Positions 1 to 5,743 of a DNA stretch of 8,557 bases are shown here, one piece after another. Every line of letters begins with the position of its first letter. Position 1 is the stretch's first letter. Made by a program: the position numbers and the translations under genes. Source of the DNA: Vulcanisaeta distributa (GTDB lineage Archaea; Thermoproteota; Thermoprotei; Thermoproteales; Thermocladiaceae); NCBI GenBank assembly GCA_002506645.1, contig DAXY01000073.1:1981-10537 (forward strand), read 5' to 3'. The notes under the pieces are model-generated. The model made no database searches, was not told the DNA's origin, and saw only the letters and a program-made list of their open reading frames with translations.

Positions 1-279
1 CTATTTACGTACATTAGGTATACCTGGGCCGTGGTCAGCCTAATAACACTCGCACTCGGTGTGTTGCCGCCCGTTTACTACCCGGCCACGTACCTCGGCA
101 CTACATGGTGGGTTGCGTACCTAGTGCCCACGTCAGCCACCGCCATGGTGCTGCAAAACACCGTTGGTTTAACCCACTACTCAGCGCTTCAGATAGCCAT
201 TGCCTACGCCTCGGACCTCGCCTGGTGCGCCGTAGGCACATTACTAACCCTCAGGGTTGCCAGGTGGAGGGTTCCGTAG
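1..279 (+). CDS. ABC-2 type transporter permease, C-terminal fragment
   Basis: The frame is open from the first base, so the 5' end lies outside the window; 92 residues remain before TAG. The fragment is strongly hydrophobic. It carries the pattern LGVLPPVYYPATYLG followed by YLVPTSATAMVLQ, which resembles the last extracellular loop and final helices of ABC-2 membrane proteins (PPVYYP, then a PTS/A-rich helix). About three membrane segments can be seen: roughly residues 10-28, 40-58 and 64-85, ending in a basic tail RVARWRVP that probably faces the cytoplasm. Such permeases pair with an ABC ATPase usually encoded next to them, here presumably upstream of the window. The substrate cannot be told from this fragment. 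The SBDS gene follows after a short gap with its own promoter, so the two are probably not co-transcribed by necessity. Confidence 0.72.
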   Translation, partial: LFTYIRYTWAVVSLITLALGVLPPVYYPATYLGTTWWVAYLVPTSATAMVLQNTVGLTHYSALQIAIAYASDLAWCAVGTLLTLRVARWRVP

Positions 280-296
280 GCCAGGTTGTGGAAGGA

Positions 297-304
297 TTAA
301 AAAT
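297..304 (+). promoter_or_regulatory. TATA box of the SBDS gene
   Basis: TTAAAAAT lies 31 bases before the ATG at 328. In archaea the box is centred about 26 bases before the transcription start, so transcription should begin at or next to 328. This gives a leaderless mRNA and places the earlier in-frame ATG at 310 upstream of the transcript. Confidence 0.6.
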
Positions 305-327
305 CCCCCATGAACAGCGGTGTTAGT

Positions 328-1026
328 ATGAGTAGGAGGAATTATGTGATTGCTAGGTATGAGAAGGACGGCTACGTCTTCGAAATACTCGTCGACCCCG
401 ACGCCGCCCTCGACCTGAGGCTCGGGAAGTCCGTGAGTATTGATAAGGTGTTAATAACGGACACCATATACAAGGACGCCAGGAAGGGCCTTAGGGCCAG
501 TGAGGAGTCTCTAATGAGGGTTTTCAAGACGACGGACCCCAGGAGGGTCGCCGAATTCATCGTCAAGAATGGCGAGTTGCCACTCACGGCGGAGCAGAGG
601 AGGAGACTCATTGAGCAGAAGAGGAAGCAGATAATTGATTGGATTAGTAGGAACTGCATAGACACGAGGACCAAGACCCCAGTACCTCCGCAGAGGGTTG
701 AGGCCGCCATGCAGCAGGTCGATGTTGCCATAGACCCCTTCAAGCCTGTTGAGGAGCAGGTCAATGCGGTTATAAAGGCTCTCCAGAGGGTTTTGCCCCT
801 TAAGGTCGCCGTTAGCGTCCTCGAGGTTAGGGCGCCTGCCGAACACGCCCATAAGGTTAGGAACACGCTCTCTAGGATGGGTAGGGTTGTTAGGGAGAGG
901 TTCGAGGGCGATGGCTCGTTGGTGATGCAGCTCGAGGTTCCGGCGGGCCTGCAGGACACTGTAGTTGCGAAGGTTAATGAGTTAACCCACGGTTCTGGGG
1001 ATGTTAGGATTGTGTCCACGTCGTAA
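328..1026 (+). CDS. sdo1: Ribosome maturation protein SBDS/Sdo1 family
   Basis: Archaeal SBDS orthologue, 232 residues from the chosen start, a normal length for the family. In eukaryotes the protein helps release the anti-association factor eIF6 from the large ribosomal subunit; in archaea a role in 50S maturation is inferred. Three domains fit: an N-terminal FYSH domain (about 1-88, with DPRRVAEFIVKNGELPLT at 70-87), a helical middle domain (about 89-162, with the conserved CIDTRTKTPVPPQRVEAAM at 110-128) and a C-terminal ferredoxin-like domain (about 163-232). An in-frame ATG at 310 would add six residues (MNSGVS). ATG 328 is preferred because the TATA box at 297-304 predicts a leaderless transcript starting there. 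Rrp4 follows 53 bases downstream in the same direction, an arrangement seen in the archaeal exosome gene cluster. Confidence 0.95.
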   Translation: MSRRNYVIARYEKDGYVFEILVDPDAALDLRLGKSVSIDKVLITDTIYKDARKGLRASEESLMRVFKTTDPRRVAEFIVKNGELPLTAEQRRRLIEQKRKQIIDWISRNCIDTRTKTPVPPQRVEAAMQQVDVAIDPFKPVEEQVNAVIKALQRVLPLKVAVSVLEVRAPAEHAHKVRNTLSRMGRVVRERFEGDGSLVMQLEVPAGLQDTVVAKVNELTHGSGDVRIVSTS

Positions 1027-1040
1027 TGCATCATTTAGGA

Positions 1041-1050
1041 TTAAAAATAA
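1041..1050 (+). promoter_or_regulatory. TATA box candidate of rrp4
   Basis: TTAAAAATAA, preceded by GGA exactly as in the SBDS promoter, predicts a transcription start near 1071-1074. The ATG at 1080 would then have a leader of only about 6-9 bases. Rrp4 could be expressed both from this promoter and by read-through from SBDS. Confidence 0.45.
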
Positions 1051-1079
1051 ATTAGGGGAGTCCTCAGGATATCTTGATT

Positions 1080-1796
1080 ATGCCTCTTTACGTGAGTGAT
1101 AAGCAGATAGTACTGCCTGGGGATGCCGTAGCGACCAGGGACTACAACGTTAGTGGCAGTATTTACTGGGATGGCGATGTGGCGTACTCAGCCGTTGTTG
1201 GCCTCATAAACATCAGGGGCGAGAGGGATGTGGAGGTCATACCGCTGAGCGGTATTTATAAGCCTAGGGTTGGTGATGTAGTGATTGGTTACGTAATAGA
1301 CATAGGGCTCACTGGGTGGGTTGTGGACATAAAGTCCCCATACTCAGCGTACCTACCTGTCCAGGAGGCCACGCTGAAGCCCATTGACCTAACGACGATT
1401 GACCTGAAGAGCTTGTTAGGCATTGGCGATATTGTCCTCGCCAGGATAGTGGACTTCAACCTGACCAGGGATTACCCAGTGACGCTTACGCTTAAGGAGG
1501 CAAGGCTAGGCAGGATTGAGGGTGGAACCCTCGTGGAGATTGACGCTAGTAAGGTGGCCAGGGTCATCGGTAGGAGGGGTTCGATGGTTGGCATATTCAC
1601 TGAGGAGCTTGGTTGCGATGTTACGGTTGGGCAGAACGGCAGGGTCTGGGTTAGGTGTAGGGACCCCAGGGATGAGTCGTTCGTTGCCAGGGTCATAAAG
1701 TTCATAGAGAGCGAGAGCCACACCAGTGGATTGACTGATAGGGTTAGGTCAATAGTTGCCCAGTACAAGGCCAGTAAGGCCGGCGTTAGGGGTTAG
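1080..1796 (+). CDS. rrp4: Exosome complex RNA-binding subunit Rrp4
   Basis: Archaeal Rrp4 forms, with Csl4, the RNA-binding cap on the hexameric Rrp41/Rrp42 ring of the exosome, which degrades and tails RNA in the cytoplasm. The 238-residue protein has the three expected parts: an N-terminal domain (about 1-58, with QIVLPGD near the start), an S1 domain (about 60-140, including VGDVVIGYVIDIGLTGWVVD), and a KH domain (about 148-212). The KH loop GRRG (164-167) is the canonical GxxG RNA-contact motif. Near the C-terminus, ESESHTSGLTDRVRSIV fits the family. ATG 1080 gives MPLYVSDKQIVLPGD. A TTG at 1074 adds two residues and could be used instead, since the promoter predicts transcription starting close to it. 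Its stop lies inside the end of the convergent thioesterase gene. The Rrp41 and Rrp42 genes, often next in archaea, are not here. Confidence 0.95.
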   Translation: MPLYVSDKQIVLPGDAVATRDYNVSGSIYWDGDVAYSAVVGLINIRGERDVEVIPLSGIYKPRVGDVVIGYVIDIGLTGWVVDIKSPYSAYLPVQEATLKPIDLTTIDLKSLLGIGDIVLARIVDFNLTRDYPVTLTLKEARLGRIEGGTLVEIDASKVARVIGRRGSMVGIFTEELGCDVTVGQNGRVWVRCRDPRDESFVARVIKFIESESHTSGLTDRVRSIVAQYKASKAGVRG

Positions 1797-2760
1797 TGCC
1801 TAGCCACATCCTTTTAATCCTCGCCAACTCCTCATCCCTAACCTGCCTCCTCCTCTCGCCCTCCATGAAAAGTCTCCTCTCATAATCATTGCTAGGGACG
1901 TATTCCGGGACCGGGGCCGGCCTCCCCGTACTGTCTACGTGTACGTACGTGTAGTAGGCCGTGCACACGTGCCTGGCCTGCCCATACGTGCCCTCGGCTA
2001 TTACATCGAGCATTATCTCCATTGAGGACTTACCGACGTAGGTAATCCCAGCCCTCACCGTGACTATATCCCCAACCCTAATTGGTGCGTAGAATGCCGT
2101 ATCATCAACCGAACCAGTCACTGCAGCCCCGCCTGAGTATCTAGCCGCCAATAGCCCGGCTATTTCATCAAGCCAAGCCAACAACCTGCCGCCAGACACT
2201 AGGTTGCCCACGAAGGCGTCTGACGGGGTTGCCCAACGGCTTGACTCCACACGCCACCTAAGCCACTTCGTTGGGTCCGTGAGGTCGAACCTCCTGACCT
2301 TCCTATCCTCAATCCTCTTCTTCCTCTCCTCGTACCTCCTCCTCGCCTCCTCATATATTTGTCTCTCATCCTCGGCGGGTTCAAGCACGTTATTTATTGG
2401 CCTGGGTACTCCGTACTCATCCACTGCGACGAAGGATGCCGTGGACATGGTGACCAGGGCAGGCTTACTGCCTGGGCCTTCCTTCCACGCCTCTATTCGT
2501 ACCTCCATGGATGATGTGCCGGCGTACTCGACCCTCGCCTTGAGTATTACGAACTCCCCAAGCCTAACGGGCCTAATGAAGAAGTGCCTATCCAAGTATG
2601 CGAGGACTGCTGGGCCCCTTGAGAATCGGGTTGCGGCCACAGTACCTATGTTGGCCATCCACTCAAGCATTCTACCGCCGAAGAGGTTGCCCAGCGAGTT
2701 TATGTCAAAGGGTTGAACGGCCTCGACAAGGACCACCTCCGTATCCTTAATACTGGCCAT
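1786..2760 (-). CDS. Double-hotdog acyl-CoA thioesterase (ACOT7/BFIT-like)
   Basis: A 324-residue protein made of two hotdog domains in tandem, about 6-122 and 166-285, each with the central-helix pattern (NLFGGRMLEWM at 25-35, GNLVSGGRLLAWLDEIAG at 185-202). A charged, probably helical linker (about 128-158, EEARRRYEERKKRIEDRK) joins them, and a charged tail follows. Enzymes of this family hydrolyse fatty acyl-CoA to free acid and CoA in the cytoplasm. In archaea with isoprenoid lipids the natural acyl-CoA is unclear. The catalytic residues appear divided: domain 1 has N21 but Ala36 where the acid is expected, while domain 2 has D198 but Phe183 where the Asn is expected. ATG 2760 lies 30 bases after a TATA box, so the mRNA is probably leaderless. 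It diverges from the NMN adenylyltransferase gene and overlaps rrp4 by 11 bases at its end. Confidence 0.9.
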   Translation of the reverse strand: MASIKDTEVVLVEAVQPFDINSLGNLFGGRMLEWMANIGTVAATRFSRGPAVLAYLDRHFFIRPVRLGEFVILKARVEYAGTSSMEVRIEAWKEGPGSKPALVTMSTASFVAVDEYGVPRPINNVLEPAEDERQIYEEARRRYEERKKRIEDRKVRRFDLTDPTKWLRWRVESSRWATPSDAFVGNLVSGGRLLAWLDEIAGLLAARYSGGAAVTGSVDDTAFYAPIRVGDIVTVRAGITYVGKSSMEIMLDVIAEGTYGQARHVCTAYYTYVHVDSTGRPAPVPEYVPSNDYERRLFMEGERRRQVRDEELARIKRMWLGTNP

Positions 2761-2784
2761 ACTAATAAGTACCCAGCGGCTTGG

Positions 2785-2790
2785 ATTAAA
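2785..2790 (-). promoter_or_regulatory. TATA box of the thioesterase gene
   Basis: Read on the reverse strand the box is TTTAAT, within CCTTTAATCC. Its first base is 30 bases before the ATG at 2760, giving a predicted leaderless start. It lies only about 20 bases from the forward box for the neighbouring divergent gene. Confidence 0.55.
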
Positions 2791-2810
2791 GGATTAACTA
2801 ATGGAAATAG

Positions 2811-2819
2811 ATAAAATAA
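2811..2819 (+). promoter_or_regulatory. TATA box of the NMN adenylyltransferase gene
   Basis: ATAAAATAA begins exactly 30 bases before the ATG at 2841, so transcription is predicted to begin at the start codon. This argues against the in-frame TTG at 2832. Confidence 0.6.
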
Positions 2820-2840
2820 CCCTGCCCAACATTGATTCGT

Positions 2841-3356
2841 ATGGCGAGGGCACTCTTCATTGGAAGGTTTCAACCACTGCATAGGGGCCATGAGGAGGTG
2901 ATTAAGTGGTTGCTGAGCAGGCATGAGGAGTTGGTCATAGCCATCGGCTCCGCCAACGAATCCTTTACGCCCAGGAACCCCTTCACGGTTGGTGAGAGGA
3001 TAGAAATGCTGCACTCAATGCTCAGGGAATTAAACCTAATCGATAGGGTCCTCTATTGCGCAGTACCCGACACGAAGGGTGACTCAGCCCTGTGGTATGC
3101 CTACGTCCATGCGCAATGCCCATCATTTGACGTGGCATACACGAATGATGAGTTCACGAGACTATGCCTTGAGTATGGAGGTGTTAAGGTCCTCAACACG
3201 CCTTTCTTTAATAAGGAGGTTTATAGCGGTACTAGGATTAGGGAGTTAATGGCCGCCGGTGATAGGTCGTGGCAGAACCTAGTGGCGACCGGGGTACTCC
3301 CCGTGCTGATTAGGATAAACGCGGAGGACAGGGTGAGGAGGATAATGCAAAAATAA
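2841..3356 (+). CDS. nadM: Nicotinamide-nucleotide adenylyltransferase (archaeal type)
   Basis: Joins NMN and ATP to give NAD+ and pyrophosphate, the adenylylation step of NAD synthesis, in the cytoplasm. The 171-residue length fits archaeal NMN adenylyltransferases. Nucleotidyltransferase motifs are clear: GRFQPLHRGH at 8-17 (the GxFxPxHxGH nucleotide-binding signature), NPFTVGER at 46-53, and YSGTRIR at 128-134 (the SxTxxR motif that contacts the triphosphate). Between them, VPDTKGDSALW (75-85) sits where the family has its substrate-binding loop with a conserved Trp. ATG 2841 gives MARALFIGRF and coincides with the predicted transcription start; a TTG nine bases upstream is less likely. 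The gene shares a short divergent promoter region with the thioesterase. The Rpo12 gene follows 28 bases downstream with its own TATA box, so the two may be partly co-transcribed. Confidence 0.95.
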   Translation: MARALFIGRFQPLHRGHEEVIKWLLSRHEELVIAIGSANESFTPRNPFTVGERIEMLHSMLRELNLIDRVLYCAVPDTKGDSALWYAYVHAQCPSFDVAYTNDEFTRLCLEYGGVKVLNTPFFNKEVYSGTRIRELMAAGDRSWQNLVATGVLPVLIRINAEDRVRRIMQK

Positions 3357-3362
3357 TTTAAG
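3355..3362 (+). promoter_or_regulatory. TATA box of rpo12
   Basis: AATTTAAG overlaps the stop codon of the NMN adenylyltransferase gene (TAA, 3354-3356) and begins 30 bases before GTG 3385. It therefore supports a leaderless transcript starting on that GTG. Confidence 0.5.
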
Positions 3363-3384
3363 GGGTTTACCCACTCGATTTGAC

Positions 3385-3627
3385 GTGAGCGAGGAGTTCT
3401 TTGAGGAGGGGAACGAGGAAGGGCAGGCAGGGACTTTAGGCGGTGAGGAAGGTGGTGAGGAGGCGACTAGCGAGACCGGTAGGAAGATATACATGTGCCT
3501 TAGGTGTGGCAGGGTATTCTCGCTTGAGGACATGATAACTCCTGGCGTTCATTGCCCGTACTGTGGGTATAGGATTATAGTTAAGATAAGGTCATTCCAA
3601 ACCAAGAGGATATCACGCATTGAGTAA
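3385..3627 (+). CDS. rpoP: DNA-directed RNA polymerase subunit Rpo12 (RpoP) with acidic N-terminal tail
   Basis: Small zinc-binding subunit of archaeal RNA polymerase, the counterpart of eukaryotic Rpb12, which helps assemble the Rpo3/Rpo10 platform. Residues 34-80 match the family: YMCLRCGRVFSLEDM, then GVHCPYCGYRIIVKIR. The zinc ligands are C38, C41, C57 and C60. Family members are usually about 45-50 residues long; this one has 80 because of a tail of about 32 residues with 11 glutamates and no basic residue before the conserved core. GTG 3385 is chosen because it sits at the predicted transcription start and no other ATG/GTG/TTG lies between it and Met37, which would remove the Tyr before the first Cys. 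It converges on the deacetylase-family gene with a 4-base gap. Confidence 0.92.
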   Translation: MSEEFFEEGNEEGQAGTLGGEEGGEEATSETGRKIYMCLRCGRVFSLEDMITPGVHCPYCGYRIIVKIRSFQTKRISRIE

Positions 3628-3631
3628 TACC

Positions 3632-4690
3632 TCACAACCCAAACCTCTGCTTCACAGCGTCAATCACGTACAACGCCTCCTCGTAGTAACGATCAGGGGT
3701 CCTTGTGACCTCCCTATCCAGGTAGTTGGAAAACCTGCCCAACATGTTTGGGTCCGTGAGGAACACGGCGGCGAGGAACCAGGTCTTAACCGTGTTCCAA
3801 ACGTCATAACCCCCACCACCGGTTAGGACCAACCTACCCCCTGCGTGTTTGTGGGCTATTTCATGCACCGTACTTAACACCCTGAGGTACGACTCGGTGG
3901 TTAGGTCGAGGATTCCGAGCTCATCACCGGTGTGCGCATCAACGCCGAACTGAAGAATTACGAACTCCGGCGAGTACCTATCCAACGCGGGCCTTATGAT
4001 CTCGTCAACGACCAAGGAGTAAACATCATCACCCGTGTGCGGTGGTAATGGTATGTTCACCTTAAGCCCCTTACCTGCGCCCACGCCGTCCTCATCTATC
4101 CAGCCCGTGCCTGGGTAGAACCTGCCGTCATAGCCGTGCGTCGATATTAGGAGGACATCCTCACCATTAAGGATCTCCTGAGTGCCATCTGCATGGTGAA
4201 CATCAACATCGACAACGGCCACGCGCCTAACGCCGTGGTTCCTAAGCCACCTAACGGCTATGGCAATATCATTATACACACAGAAGCCCGCCGCCTCATT
4301 CGGCTTGGCGTGGTGAAAGCCGCCGCCTGGGTTGAAGCCATGCACATACTTACCCTCATTAACGAGCCTGGTGACGAGTAACGTACCGCCAACCCTGATC
4401 GCCGCCGCCTCATGGATGCCCCTAAAGGCCGGCGTGTCGCCGTAATCCAGGTAACCCACGCCATTGGCGCTGGCCCTTTTGACGAAGTCCACGTAATCCC
4501 TCGTATGGACAAGCATTAACTCCTCATCGGAGGCGGGCTCAGGCTCCGCCAAATCGATGTACGACCCCAACAACCCATGCTCCCTAAGAAGCTCCACCAA
4601 TTGCCTCTCCCTATACGGCTTGAAGGGGTGCCATGGGCCGAAGTTATAATCTAAGTACCTGCCCGAATAGGCAAGCACCAACTTCTCCAT
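3632..4690 (-). CDS. Histone deacetylase family protein (AcuC-like zinc amidohydrolase)
   Basis: Member of the arginase/deacetylase fold family, 352 residues, which hydrolyses acetyl-amides such as acetyl-lysine or acetylpolyamines. All expected catalytic residues are visible: the His pair H126-H127 in GGGFHHA; the DVDVHHADGTQ motif (161-171) giving zinc ligands D163 and H165; the third ligand D251 in FGVDAHTGDELG; the oxyanion Tyr295 in GGGGYD; and ISTHGYDGRFYPGTG at 182-196. The length and the N-terminal VLAYSGRYLDYNFGPWHPFKP resemble bacterial AcuC and class I deacetylases. The physiological substrate in archaea is not known; candidates are acetylated chromatin proteins, acetyl-CoA synthetase or polyamines. 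ATG 4690 lies 31 bases after a TATA-like box. The neighbouring genes give no clue to the substrate. Confidence 0.93.
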   Translation of the reverse strand: MEKLVLAYSGRYLDYNFGPWHPFKPYRERQLVELLREHGLLGSYIDLAEPEPASDEELMLVHTRDYVDFVKRASANGVGYLDYGDTPAFRGIHEAAAIRVGGTLLVTRLVNEGKYVHGFNPGGGFHHAKPNEAAGFCVYNDIAIAVRWLRNHGVRRVAVVDVDVHHADGTQEILNGEDVLLISTHGYDGRFYPGTGWIDEDGVGAGKGLKVNIPLPPHTGDDVYSLVVDEIIRPALDRYSPEFVILQFGVDAHTGDELGILDLTTESYLRVLSTVHEIAHKHAGGRLVLTGGGGYDVWNTVKTWFLAAVFLTDPNMLGRFSNYLDREVTRTPDRYYEEALYVIDAVKQRFGL

Positions 4691-4713
4691 AATCTAATTA
4701 CGCGGGATTGAGC

Positions 4714-4721
4714 AATAATAA
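4714..4721 (-). promoter_or_regulatory. TATA box of the deacetylase-family gene
   Basis: Reverse-strand TTATTATT begins 31 bases before ATG 4690, giving a predicted transcription start at the start codon. It lies in the 68-base gap after the end of the upstream reverse gene. Confidence 0.5.
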
Positions 4722-4758
4722 GTTTTTTGTTAAATTGTTCATACCCTACCCTAGGCAA

Positions 4759-5658
4759 TTATTGAAGGCGGATTTCCGAAATCTCCACGTCAAAGTAATT
4801 CTCAATCAAGTTATTATCTATTAATGCATTTAGAAGTGCCTGGGACTTGGTACTGGCCCTAATGACCAGCCTATTTCCATCAACACTCACTAGGAGGCCG
4901 TGTAACTTGAGTATGTTGGATATATTATCGATGTCGCCGTAAACCTTAACCACAACCTCTAGGGACTTACTCTCCTGAACCTTAATACTGTGTTCCTTGA
5001 TTAATTGAATGATTCTATTGGCCATATCCCGCGGCTCGGCATCCCTGGGTATTGAGAGAATTACCGTGGGGTAGCCCTCGAGGGAGAAGTGATGCGTGAA
5101 ATCCGCCGGGTCTGGGCCGACCACGCCGTAGTCATCGACCCTAATTGGTTCGGGGACTGTTATTGACCACTCATTGGAGCTCACCAGCATTATTACTAAT
5201 TCTGGATTCACCTCATGCACTAGATTGTGGAGCTTAATTGAGTACCTACTCCTGAGCGTTAATGCGTCATACCTGACGGGGATGCCCTCATCATCCATTG
5301 AGTAGAGTTGGTTCCTGCCGCGAATCACGTCCCACGAATTAAACGGCCATGGGTTCGCCATGGGCACCACCCTTATTGACCACTTACCCAATTGTGAGGC
5401 GCTGAATGTGGGTATTGAGTATACGTGATTAAGGCATTTGCTGATTAGCATGTAAATAAGCGTGTTGCTTATCCTATAATCACTTATTGAGAACCCAGTG
5501 ACCATGAGAACCCGCCTCGCCCCAGCGCCTATCGCTAGTATTGGGAACTCCCTATCGCCTGCAAACCCGCACTTTAGGGACTCCGCTAGCGAGTATACGT
5601 ACCTAGGCGTGACCATATCCGTGAGTAATGCCTTCATCGGCTCACCGGTGAATGGCAC
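4759..5658 (-). CDS. Unrecognised protein, possibly a degenerate M14-like carboxypeptidase/deacylase
   Basis: Not firmly recognised. The 299 residues divide into an alpha/beta region (about 38-225) and a C-terminal module (about 232-299) with alternating strands and helices. The order of landmarks resembles M14/AspA-AstE zinc hydrolases: RRVLMVTGFSISDYRISN (48-65) where the first zinc motif GxHxxE stands, VVPMANPWPFN (97-107) where PxxNPDG stands, PELVIMLVSSNEW (152-164) where the DLHS zinc His stands, and GYPTVILSIPRD (195-206) near the usual catalytic strand. The expected His and Glu ligands are absent, so metal-dependent hydrolysis looks unlikely. No signal peptide or membrane segment is evident. 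Start: GTG 5658 lies at the predicted transcription start. ATG 5637 (residue 8) is a serious alternative, with GGTGA four bases upstream of it. The gene has its own promoter. Confidence 0.75.
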   Translation of the reverse strand: MPFTGEPMKALLTDMVTPRYVYSLAESLKCGFAGDREFPILAIGAGARRVLMVTGFSISDYRISNTLIYMLISKCLNHVYSIPTFSASQLGKWSIRVVPMANPWPFNSWDVIRGRNQLYSMDDEGIPVRYDALTLRSRYSIKLHNLVHEVNPELVIMLVSSNEWSITVPEPIRVDDYGVVGPDPADFTHHFSLEGYPTVILSIPRDAEPRDMANRIIQLIKEHSIKVQESKSLEVVVKVYGDIDNISNILKLHGLLVSVDGNRLVIRASTKSQALLNALIDNNLIENYFDVEISEIRLQ

Positions 5659-5680
5659 ATCAATTTCGTAAACCTAAGCG

Positions 5681-5687
5681 TTTATAA
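5681..5687 (-). promoter_or_regulatory. TATA box of the 299-residue protein gene
   Basis: Reverse-strand TTATAAA, the closest to a textbook TATA box in the window. It predicts transcription starting near 5657-5658, on the GTG codon or about 21 bases ahead of the ATG at 5637. Confidence 0.6.
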
Positions 5688-5743
5688 GAAGTACATCTTA
5701 ATGATTTACCAATACGTAACCACGTGATTCTTCATCGGAGGCA

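Noticed and set aside
310..327. Upstream ATG of SBDS adding six residues
   Set aside because: The TATA box at 297-304 predicts transcription starting near 328, so this ATG would not be in the mRNA.
372..1034. Long reverse-strand open frame of 220 codons opposite SBDS
   Set aside because: It is antisense to a well-conserved gene, its product is low in recognisable motifs and rich in Ser/Thr/Leu, and it has no promoter; it is a by-product of the codon use of SBDS.
2204..2716. Forward open frame of 170 codons within the thioesterase gene
   Set aside because: It lies entirely opposite the double-hotdog coding region, and the Ser/Leu-rich translation has no domain pattern.
3145..3151. C-box-like ATGATGA, possible C/D box guide RNA
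   Set aside because: It is inside the NMN adenylyltransferase coding frame and no CTGA D box follows at a suitable distance.
4723..4728. Run of six T as a possible forward-strand terminator
   Set aside because: No forward transcript is known to reach this point, and on the reverse strand it is an A run; it is more simply part of the AT-rich promoter area of the reverse gene.
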